A stretch of 64,000 nt of DNA, taken from the NCBI GenBank assembly GCA_050946935.1, contig JBMNVR010000004.1, positions 38,622 through 102,621 on the forward strand. The letters are read 5' to 3'. Positions 17,801 through 24,532 of the stretch are shown here, one piece after another (the first letter of the stretch is position 1; the number at the start of each line of letters is the position of its first letter). Below the pieces are notes generated by a model. That model saw nothing but the letters and a program-made list of their open reading frames with translations. It was not told the origin of the DNA and ran no database searches. The position numbers and the translations under genes are program-made. The stretch is from UQRS01 sp050946935. GTDB lineage: Bacteria; Bacillota; Clostridia; Oscillospirales; Acutalibacteraceae.

Positions 17801-19071
17801 CCACACCGTGGATGGATCTGACCAAGCTGAGCGAGACGCAGCAGATGGCGACCTCGGCCGCCATGGCGGATGAGATCGCTTATCAGTATAAGCAAAAGGG
17901 ATACCAGATCGGCCTGACTGACGGCATTTATCAGACCAGCAACCACGGTGGCTATCTGATTGTGCAAAGCGATGTTCACGTGATGGAGGGGCAGATCACC
18001 TATACCGACAACGTCGGCAATCCTTGGGGAAGCGAGGGCCGCTACTGGTCCTGTGTGATCGCGCCCTTCTCCGGAATGGCCTTCAGCGTCAACGGGTATC
18101 TTTCCTCTTCGGATTACGGGTACGAAATGCCGCTGTGCGACAGCTTTATCTATGACGGGCATGTGTATCAGGTTTACAGCACCGGTGTGACGTATCATGA
18201 GGATATCGAGCTGGTTCGGGATACCAATCCGGCCTTTGCAACCTATGATTTCTATCCGGGGAGCGGGGACGCGGCCAACAACAACACCTTCGCCTACGCT
18301 TATGCCAAATACGCGCAGGAAAACAAGTGGGCGAACAAGGTGCTTGGGATTCCCTACGACAATGTGGAGGCGACCGAGGATGGCACCGTGCGGTATCAGC
18401 GTTTCTACAGCGAGAACGGCGACGCCTACATCCTGGCCGCAGCGGAAGCGATTGCGGCCGCCAATGCCGACAGCGCCGCACCGGAAGGCGCTTATACCTT
18501 GACCGGCGATATGCTGGAGGCGTTCCTCCTTCTTGGGGAGGATGACGCCGCCCGTCTTGCAGTGACCGGCGCAGCCACCTCTGAAGCGGAGAAGATGGAC
18601 GGCTGCCAAATTCAGAATTTTGAAAATGGAATGCTTATCGTCTTCGCCGATGGTTGTTCCTATTTTGCAACCCGCGACGCCTATTCCGCGGCAAAAGAGG
18701 CTGCTGCCGACTTTGCAGACGCGGCGGCCGCGCTTCCGGAGTTGGATGCGATGGATGCTGCCGCTTATGCCGACGCGCTGGCGCTGAAGGAAAAATATGA
18801 TGCGTTCGACGCGCTGACGCTGGAATTGCTTTCGGCCGACGCGGTGCAGCGTATGGAAACCGCCCTGACCTGGGAAGAACCCTTTAAAATGGGAGATATG
18901 GACGGCGACGGACTAGTCAGTGTATCGGATGTGGTTTTGCTGCGGCAGATTATCATCCGCGGGGATGCGACCGACGAAGAACTGGCTTGCGGTGATTTGG
19001 AGAAGGATGGCAAGCTAACCGTCTCTGACGTGGTGGCGCTGCGGAACCTGATTATCAACGGCAGTGTTTGA
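14881..19071 (+). CDS. Secreted CotH-like protein with F5/8C-like module, helical repeats and dockerin
   Basis: A 1396-aa exported multidomain protein. Residues 1-30 form a signal peptide. About residues 60-420 are a CotH-kinase-like domain: LRNYVTLTLA, VDLYVNGVYRGNYLLTEKVE and the metal-site motif GPAWDYD are visible. Residues ~555-705 resemble a discoidin (F5/8 type C) carbohydrate-binding module (SNNGETWTVVD). At least five related ~50-residue helical units of the type AARAAYDAL...VTNYDVLTAAEAA lie near 445-495, 500-550 and 707-960. A region near 960-1200 has an LGFP-like stretch (KVLGIPYDNVEATEDG). The C-terminal ~60 residues (from ~1336) are a type I dockerin with two Ca-binding repeats (GDMDGDGLVSVSDVVLLR; GDLEKDGKLTVSDVVALR). 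It probably attaches to a cohesin-bearing scaffold on the cell surface. CotH kinases phosphorylate spore-coat proteins; the substrate here is unknown. Confidence 0.85.
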   Translation: MEERLSKLTALALCIVMALSCCLPGLTVAAAGETGEPSYTAPTNLPAMYVDLENGFPQENIDKETYIGAKISLVGAEGYDDLIEVAGSMKGRGNYSWSAEKKPYALKFESKTDLLGMGKAKKWVLIANYWDKTMLRNYVTLTLAAEMGLKYTTEVRFVDLYVNGVYRGNYLLTEKVEIGKERVNVDDENGGVLFEIEQEYRHNSECDYCHQTPSGVHLTYKEPEYESDEEGEIFNTAFIQNMMNTMNPVLDTIDASLSQGYAAYSQYIDVESFVDWYILNEFAKNYDSQFVTSCYCYYDPTDGLLHMGPAWDYDTCYGNQSGDGYGVPEGYLISTGSPWYRMLMGDETFLNLVKARWTELKADGTIYSSMQSILDGAELIAESQVLNNEAWPNMLLTDGPRGGKQNVYYTYKEEVDYLRKFVAMRTLWLDEEWNTAPDTSANKLDSIRMIANGLLIDNSMSIDASYFTQAYELYVRLNDAEKAQLSDEINRMFDDYEVFAVESAIQSAAAITSYNQKNIVADARRLYDALPEEKKSEITNYADLLAAEAKVLELAAEMGIANVSQNEITDWILADSVTAPAGFGTNENVGNLFDGLTSTKYCTDFPDSLTIQWQMETPAAVSVYALATANDSPERTPKAWTLEGSNNGETWTVVDRVEDAAMPEEYFTYKEFFVDTPDVYSYYRMVVTETMDARILQFSELMLGGSMDEEVSAVVAAIDALGSITSLERKAEVTAARVAYDALDDFQKVFVNNYTMLVAAEAAILKLEGGSTALNAVIGQIDQIGEVSSLDNKAAVEAARAAYDALSDAEKALVTNYDVLTAAEAAIAVLQKTANDKAAAAAVDALIDAIGEVTSKEQAEEIQAARAAYRALTPKQKTYVEKLDVLVAAETALSQIDLLPNVLETIGAISDPVTHRDGPMIRKARELYDALPEGDRPSVTNYAALTAAETALEVLYAAFDVEVQFNTARGTFSTTPWMDLTKLSETQQMATSAAMADEIAYQYKQKGYQIGLTDGIYQTSNHGGYLIVQSDVHVMEGQITYTDNVGNPWGSEGRYWSCVIAPFSGMAFSVNGYLSSSDYGYEMPLCDSFIYDGHVYQVYSTGVTYHEDIELVRDTNPAFATYDFYPGSGDAANNNTFAYAYAKYAQENKWANKVLGIPYDNVEATEDGTVRYQRFYSENGDAYILAAAEAIAAANADSAAPEGAYTLTGDMLEAFLLLGEDDAARLAVTGAATSEAEKMDGCQIQNFENGMLIVFADGCSYFATRDAYSAAKEAAADFADAAAALPELDAMDAAAYADALALKEKYDAFDALTLELLSADAVQRMETALTWEEPFKMGDMDGDGLVSVSDVVLLRQIIIRGDATDEELACGDLEKDGKLTVSDVVALRNLIINGSV

Positions 19072-19167
19072 GGAGATCAGCACCCGACTTACGGTGCAGG
19101 CTGAAATATCCTTATAATCAGCAGGCGCTGGGAATCTCCGACTGCTGAGGCAGATCGGTATAATGGG

Positions 19168-19208
19168 AAAAACAGGCAATTCGGCGGCTGCCGGATTGCC
19201 TGTTTTTA
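19168..19208 (+). terminator. Terminator after the CotH/dockerin gene
   Basis: Seventeen-base arms (19168-19184 and 19191-19207) pair with one G-U wobble, A-rich on the left and ending in TTTTT on the right. The preceding 19072-19167 holds no gene. Confidence 0.9.
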
Positions 19209-19289
19209 ATCGAAAAAGCGGGCGAAGGGGAGAGCGGGAGAATCGTTTTTCCGGATCTGGAAAAAATTTGAAAAAATAAAAATTTCCTC

Positions 19290-19341
19290 TTGACAAATAT
19301 ATTAGAATGGTATATTATAATAACAGTAATTATTACTATTA
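19290..19341 (+). promoter_or_regulatory. Promoter and Fur/PerR-type operator of the regulator gene
   Basis: TTGACA (19290-19295), 17-nt spacer, TATTAT (19313-19318). Overlapping the start region is a near-perfect AT-rich palindrome, TAACAGTAATTATTACTATTA (19321-19341, written here in one 21-base arm pair: TAACAGTAAT and ATTACTATTA around a central T). Its spacing and composition fit a PerR/Fur box, so autorepression is likely. Confidence 0.65.
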
Positions 19342-19359
19342 TTATTTGGAGGTGAAGAG

Positions 19360-19743
19360 GTGAAAAAATATTCCCGCCAACGGGAAGCGATCCTGACTGT
19401 GCTGCGGCGTGTGCATTGTCATCCGACGGCAGCCTGGATCTACGACCGGGTGCGGCAGGAAATCCCGAATATCAGCTTGGGCACGGTGTATCGCAATCTG
19501 TCCGAGCTCAAGCGATCGGGGGAAATTCTCAGTTTCACTCCCGCCGACGGGGTGGAGCGTTTCGACGGCGATACGGCGGCGCATGACCATATGGTCTGCA
19601 TTTCGTGCGGCGCAGTTCTGGACATCCCGCATATGGATTTCACCCCTTTTATGAAAGCGGCGGAAGAATCTTCTCACTGTACCATCACCGGCGGGGAAAT
19701 CCTGTTTTATGGAATCTGTCCGCATTGTCAAATGAAAAAATAA
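19360..19743 (+). CDS. perR: Fur-family peroxide/metal regulator (PerR-like)
   Basis: A 127-aa Fur-superfamily repressor. The N-terminal winged helix (residues 1-75) contains SLGTVYRNLSELKRSGEI, the recognition-helix signature. The C-terminal half holds regulatory-metal candidates in RFDGDTAAHDHMVC (Asp and two His, arranged as in PerR) and two CxxC pairs (CISC, CPHC) for structural zinc. The GTG start at 19360 has GGAGG 7 nt upstream. A reverse rubrerythrin lies just downstream, a classical PerR target, which favours peroxide sensing over iron sensing. A Fur or Zur role cannot be excluded from sequence. Confidence 0.85.
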   Translation: MKKYSRQREAILTVLRRVHCHPTAAWIYDRVRQEIPNISLGTVYRNLSELKRSGEILSFTPADGVERFDGDTAAHDHMVCISCGAVLDIPHMDFTPFMKAAEESSHCTITGGEILFYGICPHCQMKK

Positions 19744-19849
19744 TCGCTCAAACGGGGTGCAACCACATCCTGCGCCGGCGAATATTTTGACGGCCTCTGG
19801 TTCTGCTTGCTGCGGGAGAGCAGCGCGGGACAAACGGCCTCATCCTATA

Positions 19850-19873
19850 TTGTTATTGCAAAGACGATAACAA
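19850..19873. promoter_or_regulatory. Inverted repeat upstream of rubrerythrin
   Basis: TTGTTAT (19850-19856) and ATAACAA (19867-19873) form a 7-10-7 inverted repeat about 25 nt before the rubrerythrin start. It may be an operator; no clear -35 is seen beside it. Confidence 0.4.
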
Positions 19874-19900
19874 ATTCAAAATTTATTGGAGGAAAAAATT

Positions 19901-20440
19901 ATGAAAAAGTATGTATGTCTTGTTTGCGGTTATGTACACACCGGGGACGAAGCTCCGGATACCTGCCCGGTTTGCGGTGCACCGGCTTCTAAATTTCAAC
20001 TGCAAGATGAGAACGCCGTTTACGCCGACGAGCACAAGATCGGTGTAGCCCAGGGCGTGGAGATGGATGTTATCGAGGATTTGCGTGCCAACTTCGCCGG
20101 CGAATGTTCTGAGGTCGGTATGTATCTTGCCATGTCGCGGCAGGCCGATCGGGAAGGCTATCCGGAGGTGGCCGAGGCTTTCAAGCGTTACGCTTTGGAA
20201 GAGGCCGAGCATGCCGCCAAGTTTGCCGAGCTGTTGGGTGAGGTTCTGACCGACTCGACCAAGAAAAATCTGGAAATGCGCGCGGAGGCGGAAGCCGGCG
20301 CCTGCATGGGCAAAAAGAAACTGGCAACCCGTGCGAAAGAGCTGGGTTATGACGCCATTCACGATACCGTACACGAGATGTGCAAGGACGAGGCTCGCCA
20401 CGGCTGCGGCTTCGCCGGTCTGCTGAAGCGTTTTTTCTAA
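19901..20440 (+). CDS. Reverse rubrerythrin
   Basis: A 179-aa non-haem iron peroxidase that reduces H2O2 in anaerobes. The domain order is reversed from classical rubrerythrin: the rubredoxin Fe(Cys)4 site comes first (CLVCGYVHTG...CPVCGAP, residues ~5-27), followed by a ferritin-like four-helix diiron domain with EEAEHA and DEARH motifs. The ATG at 19901 has GGAGG upstream; the ATG at 19886 overlaps that site and is rejected. It follows the PerR-like gene by 157 nt. Together they form an oxidative-stress pair. Confidence 0.93.
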   Translation: MKKYVCLVCGYVHTGDEAPDTCPVCGAPASKFQLQDENAVYADEHKIGVAQGVEMDVIEDLRANFAGECSEVGMYLAMSRQADREGYPEVAEAFKRYALEEAEHAAKFAELLGEVLTDSTKKNLEMRAEAEAGACMGKKKLATRAKELGYDAIHDTVHEMCKDEARHGCGFAGLLKRFF

Positions 20441-20471
20441 TCGGGCGCTGAGGCTAAAAGATGAATAAATG

Positions 20472-20516
20472 GTGCCGTCGGCGGGGATTGTATGTACTTT
20501 CCCGAGCCGGCGGCAC
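20472..20516 (+). terminator. Hairpin after rubrerythrin
   Basis: GTGCCGTCGGC (20472-20482) pairs with GCCGGCGGCAC (20506-20516) through one wobble. The T tract is poor, so termination is plausible but not certain. Confidence 0.5.
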
Positions 20517-20657
20517 TGTTGCGTTGGTTGGCCTTCTTTTTTCTGAAATGGGACAGGGTGGGAGACTGTTTTTTGCCCCGCAATAAAAATATGATTCAAA
20601 TGCCATCCCTCTCGCCGGCGTTACACGCGCGGCAACCGGAGAGATGGAAAACCTTAC

Positions 20658-20695
20658 AAAAAGGAAAAGCCGGCAGTTTTTAAAACCGCCGGCTT
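20658..20695 (-). terminator. Terminator of the sugar ABC transporter operon
   Basis: Read on the minus strand, AAGCCGGCGGTTT and AAACTGCCGGCTT (plus 20683-20695 and 20667-20679) pair with one wobble and are followed by TTCCTTTTT. It lies 36 nt beyond the binding-protein stop. Confidence 0.85.
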
Positions 20696-20730
20696 CCCCT
20701 TTGGGAGAAAATCTATATGAAAGGAATGGA

Positions 20731-21675
20731 TCAATCGACGTTGTTCTTGTTCAGAACGGTAACACCGGTATCGACATTCTTTTCAGTGATGGTTTCGCCC
20801 TTCATGACCTTTACAGCGCTCTTCATGCCTTCATAGCCCATGACATCAGGATTCTGCGCCATGGTGCAGAGCAGCGCGCCGTCTTTGATCAGGGTGATAA
20901 TCGCGTCAGATTTGTCAAAGCCAACGCCGACTACTTTGTTGCCATCCTCTTTGATCGCGTTGCCGGCGCCGGCGGTAGAGCCTTCATTGGCGCCGAAGAT
21001 GCCCACAACACCCTGGGTGATGTAGTTGGAGGCGATTTCCTTGGACTTGTCAGCCGCGCCTTCGCCGTACTGGGTTTCCAGCAAGGTGTAGTCGGTGCCG
21101 GCAAAAGCCGAACGGAACCCTTCCTCACGGGCGACGGTCGAGGCCGTGGCCGCATTGACGTTGATGATACCGATCGAGCCGGAGGTGACGCCCTTGTCTT
21201 TCAGTGCCTTAATCATCTCTTCACCGGCGGTTTTGCCCGCGGCCTTGTTGTCGGTGGCGAGGGTCTGTTCGGCCTCGAGGTCGGCTGCCGAGTCAACATA
21301 GATGATCTTGACGCCGGCGCTGACCGCTTCCTGCAGCGCGCTGGTGATGGCGGTCGGGCCGTTTGCCGCGACAAGGATGACATCCGCGCCGTCTGCAACT
21401 GCATTGTTTACGCATTCGATCTGTTTGGCGTCGTCCTTGACGTCAGGAGCAACCCATCTGTAGGTAATGTTGCCAAGTTCTTTGACCGCCTTTTGGCAGC
21501 CGGCGTCAACGTTGACCCAGTGCTGATCCATCTGATCCATCGTAATCAGGTAAACCTTGATTTTCTCGGCGGTAGTCCCGCCCGCGTCAGAGCTTGTTCC
21601 CGTGTCGCCGCCGCAGGATACAAGCAGGGTCGCCATCATGGCAACCGCCAGAAGTACTGCCAGTAGTTTTTTCAT
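20731..21675 (-). CDS. Sugar ABC transporter substrate-binding lipoprotein (RbsB-like)
   Basis: A 314-aa periplasmic-binding-protein-like domain of family 1 (ribose/xylose/galactose type), anchored as a lipoprotein: MKKLLAVLLAVAMMATLLVSC gives the lipobox LVSC with Cys near residue 21, then a Gly/Ser/Thr linker. Typical features are VYLITMDQMDQHWV at the start of the fold, DGADVILVAAN, and VGVGFDKSDAIITLIKDGAL near the hinge. The ribosome-binding site AGGAGG is strong. It is the last gene of the ATPase-permease-binding protein operon. The ligand is probably a sugar but cannot be named. Confidence 0.9.
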   Translation of the reverse strand: MKKLLAVLLAVAMMATLLVSCGGDTGTSSDAGGTTAEKIKVYLITMDQMDQHWVNVDAGCQKAVKELGNITYRWVAPDVKDDAKQIECVNNAVADGADVILVAANGPTAITSALQEAVSAGVKIIYVDSAADLEAEQTLATDNKAAGKTAGEEMIKALKDKGVTSGSIGIINVNAATASTVAREEGFRSAFAGTDYTLLETQYGEGAADKSKEIASNYITQGVVGIFGANEGSTAGAGNAIKEDGNKVVGVGFDKSDAIITLIKDGALLCTMAQNPDVMGYEGMKSAVKVMKGETITEKNVDTGVTVLNKNNVD

Positions 21676-21774
21676 TTTGTTTCCTCCTAAAGTTTAATTT
21701 ATACACTCAGGCATAATGCCTTAAGCCCATACGTTTTAAAGCCCCATCGTTGTAACACAGGGGGCGCGTCCCTG

Positions 21775-22800
21775 TCAGCCGTTTGCGGTGATGTTGGATT
21801 TTTTCGACTGGCGGGAGAATTTGCCGCTGCGAACGATAACGTCGAGCAAAACCGAAACAACCACGATGATACCGATGACGATATTCCGGATGGCCACCGG
21901 TGCGCCGGCCAACTGGAGACCGTTTTGCAAAACGCCCCAGATCGAAGCGCCGATCACGGTGCCAAGCAGAAGTCCCTGTCCGCCCAGGGTGGACACGCCG
22001 CCGATGACCGATGCGGCAACCGCGTACAGCTCATAGCTGTTTCCGGCGTCCATGGTGCCCTGTCCGGTCGTGGCGCAGGTGATGAATCCAACGATGCAGG
22101 CGCAAAACGCGCTGACGATGTATGCCTTGGTTGTGGCAGAGATCACGTTAACACCCGACAGCCTGGCGGCGTCGACATTACTGCCGACGGCGTAGATATG
22201 CCGACCGGTCCGGGTCTTGCTTAAAATAAAGTTGAAGATGATCCAAAGGACGACCGCGATCCAGATACAGTTGTAGATGCCGAGGAACTCTCCGCGATAG
22301 AAGAAATCGCGGAACCAGTCGGCCGCGGCGCCGATATCGTTGGTGTTGCGGTTGTTGTTGACAATTTGCGCGATGCCGCGTGCGACGGTCATCGTTCCCA
22401 GGGTAGCGATAAAGGGTGGAAGCTTGCATCTTGCGACCAGCTCGCCGTTCAGCACGCCGATGGCGATAGAGCAGGCCATTGTGATCAGCAGAGCCAGAAT
22501 GGGATTCACACCCTTGGTCATCAGAGTGGCTGAGATCATGCAGCTCATTCCCACGACCGATCCGATTGAAAGATCAATATTGCCCGTAATCAGAACGAAG
22601 GACTGGCTGATACCGATCAGGAGGATCGGGACAATCTGCCGGAGGAGGTTGGACATATTCCGGGTGGTCATAAAGTTTTCATTCAGAAATGCGAAGAATA
22701 TGCATAGTAAAATCAGACCGAAAGTAACCGTGATGACCTGCCCCATTCCCCGTCTGGTAAAAAAACGGACAAAGGGATTTTGCTTTTTTGCAGTTTCCAT
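21775..22800 (-). CDS. Sugar ABC transporter permease (RbsC-like)
   Basis: A 341-aa polytopic membrane protein of the BPD_transp_2 (ribose/AraH/Mgl) family. Several hydrophobic helices are evident, and the signature block GSVVGMSCMISATLM...GVLNGELVARCKLPPFIATLGTM (here abbreviated) matches RbsC. It also carries GRHIYAVGSNVDAARLSGVN. It lies between the ATPase (18 nt upstream) and the binding protein (99 nt downstream). The gap before the binding protein holds a small CAGG/CCTG hairpin (about 21755-21776), perhaps helping differential mRNA stability. Confidence 0.92.
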   Translation of the reverse strand: METAKKQNPFVRFFTRRGMGQVITVTFGLILLCIFFAFLNENFMTTRNMSNLLRQIVPILLIGISQSFVLITGNIDLSIGSVVGMSCMISATLMTKGVNPILALLITMACSIAIGVLNGELVARCKLPPFIATLGTMTVARGIAQIVNNNRNTNDIGAAADWFRDFFYRGEFLGIYNCIWIAVVLWIIFNFILSKTRTGRHIYAVGSNVDAARLSGVNVISATTKAYIVSAFCACIVGFITCATTGQGTMDAGNSYELYAVAASVIGGVSTLGGQGLLLGTVIGASIWGVLQNGLQLAGAPVAIRNIVIGIIVVVSVLLDVIVRSGKFSRQSKKSNITANG

Positions 22801-22818
22801 GGTTTGCGATCTCCTTCC

Positions 22819-24321
22819 TTATGAAATCTTACTCTCAAAACGTGTCGCTAATGCCAAAATTTCTTCCTGCGAGGTATTTTTTGCATCGACTTCGCCGGTG
22901 ATGCGGCCGTCGCACATGACGATGATCCGATCGGCGATGCCTAAAATCTCCGGCATTTCAGAGGAGACGAACAATACGCCGATGCCCTGTTTTTTCAGCT
23001 CGTTCATAAGGTTGTAAATCTCAACCTTTGCCGCAACGTCAATCCCTCTGGTCGGTTCGTCGAATACCACAATACGTGAGGTCCGCGCCAGCCATTTGGC
23101 TACAACGACCTTCTGCTGGTTCCCGCCCGAGAGGCTCGCTGCGTCTACCTCGGCATTCGGCAGCTTGATGGTCAGGTCTTTGACCGCTTTATCGGTCATG
23201 GCCTTTTCTTTTTTGCGGTTGATTACACCGCCCCGGCTGCAAATGATATCCAGATTGGGCAGGCTGATGTTTTCCCGGATGCTCAGCTTGGTACACAGAC
23301 CGTCTTTTTTGCGATCCTCCGGTGCGAGGACGATGCCGTGCCGTATGGCGTCCATCGGTCGCTTGATCCGGACCTCTTTCCCGTTGAGGATGATCTTTCC
23401 GGATTCCTTGGGATCCACGCCGAAGAGCGCGCGGGTGGTTTCGGTTCGGCCGGCGCCCATCAGCCCGGCAATGCCGACGATTTCCCCCTCCCGCACTGAG
23501 AAACTGACGTCCCGCACCATTTTTCCGGCGTTCAGATGCTCGACCCGGAAGATCTCGTTCCCAACCGGACATTCAACCTTGGGGAATTTCTCTTTGATTT
23601 CCCGTCCGACCATGTGGGTAATGATTTCATCCATCGTAAAGTCGGAGAAGTTGCCGCTGGTTATGTATTTGCCGTCCCGCATGATGGAGACGCGGTCGAC
23701 AATATGCTGCAGTTCCTCCAGCCGATGGGAAATGTAGATGATTCCGCGGCCGTCGTCCCGCAACTTTTTGATGATCCGGAAGAGGTCGTCAATCTCCTTG
23801 GTCGTCAGGGCAGAGGTGGGTTCGTCCATGATCAGGATTTTTGCGTCGGTCGAGATCGCTTTGGCGATTTCGACCATCTGCTGTTTGGAGACAGCCAGAT
23901 CCCCGACCGTCTCGGTGGGGGAGATGTCGATCCGCAGATCCTGCAGCACCTCGGCCGCGCGACGGTTCATCTCCCGATCTGAGAGGAGGCCGGTTTTGGT
24001 CATCTCCCGACCCAGAAAGATGTTTTCAGCGACCGTCAGGTGTGTGCACATATTCAGCTCCTGATGGATGATGGCTACGCCCATCTCCTGTGCCTTTTTG
24101 GGGGTCATGTCACCGACCTTTTCACCGAAAATGGTCATTTCCCCGCTTGTGCGGGTGTAGACGCCGCTTAAAATTTTAACCAGCGTGGACTTGCCCGCGC
24201 CGTTTTCGCCGAGCAGAGCCATGACTTCGCCCGACTTCAGATTGAAAGAAACATCGTCCAATGCTTTGACGCCGGGAAACTCTTTACAGATATGCGCCAT
24301 TTCGACTATATATTCCGACAT
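22819..24321 (-). CDS. Sugar ABC transporter tandem ATPase (RbsA/MglA-like)
   Basis: A 500-aa protein with two fused ABC ATPase halves, as in RbsA, MglA and XylG. The N-half has Walker A GENGAGKST, a degenerate signature LAVSKQQ and Walker B ILIMDEPTSAL. The C-half has the typical altered P-loop GLMGAGRTE, signature LSGGNQQK and Walker B IVVFDEPTRGID. The ATG at 24321 is chosen because GAGGT lies 5 nt upstream and the product then starts MSEYIVEMAHICKEFPGV; the frame is open to 24387. This intact enzyme contrasts with the degenerate homologue encoded just upstream. Confidence 0.93.
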   Translation of the reverse strand: MSEYIVEMAHICKEFPGVKALDDVSFNLKSGEVMALLGENGAGKSTLVKILSGVYTRTSGEMTIFGEKVGDMTPKKAQEMGVAIIHQELNMCTHLTVAENIFLGREMTKTGLLSDREMNRRAAEVLQDLRIDISPTETVGDLAVSKQQMVEIAKAISTDAKILIMDEPTSALTTKEIDDLFRIIKKLRDDGRGIIYISHRLEELQHIVDRVSIMRDGKYITSGNFSDFTMDEIITHMVGREIKEKFPKVECPVGNEIFRVEHLNAGKMVRDVSFSVREGEIVGIAGLMGAGRTETTRALFGVDPKESGKIILNGKEVRIKRPMDAIRHGIVLAPEDRKKDGLCTKLSIRENISLPNLDIICSRGGVINRKKEKAMTDKAVKDLTIKLPNAEVDAASLSGGNQQKVVVAKWLARTSRIVVFDEPTRGIDVAAKVEIYNLMNELKKQGIGVLFVSSEMPEILGIADRIIVMCDGRITGEVDAKNTSQEEILALATRFESKIS

Positions 24322-24368
24322 GCAAACCTCACCCTCCGTTCCTTGTCGTCGTTTCCGTTTGCAAGGAC

Positions 24369-24396
24369 AGTATAGCATTGAATTCATCGCCTTGAA
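24369..24396 (-). promoter_or_regulatory. Promoter of the sugar transporter genes
   Basis: On the minus strand: TTCAAG (24391-24396), 16-nt spacer ending TGC, and TATACT (24369-24374), so an extended -10. It starts the ATPase-permease-binding protein unit about 45 nt before the ATG. Confidence 0.6.
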
Positions 24397-24451
24397 AAGG
24401 GGAGGATTTTTGTTTTTGGTGGGGGATTCTTTTGAAGTTTTTGTAGGAAAA

Positions 24452-24463
24452 GTGAATATTCAC
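24452..24463. promoter_or_regulatory. Perfect palindrome GTGAATATTCAC upstream of the transporter promoter
   Basis: A 12-bp perfect palindrome centred about 60 bp upstream of the -35 above, a typical place for an activator site. The response regulator encoded in this cluster is a candidate; this is inference. Confidence 0.4.
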
Positions 24464-24498
24464 AAATTATATATTTTAATTTTAGATATATATCACAA

Positions 24499-24522
24499 CA
24501 GCCGTCTTGCAAAAGACGGCTG
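24499..24522 (-). terminator. Hairpin after the degenerate ATPase gene
   Basis: CAGCCGTCTT (24499-24508) pairs perfectly with AAGACGGCTG (24513-24522) around a 4-nt loop. It lacks a U tract on the minus strand and may be a partial terminator separating regulatory and transport genes. Confidence 0.5.
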
Positions 24523-24532
24523 CCATGGTACA

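Noticed and set aside
21175..24321. Ribose as the named substrate of the ABC transporter
   Set aside because: The genes are RbsABC-like in family only; no kinase or metabolic gene nearby fixes the sugar.
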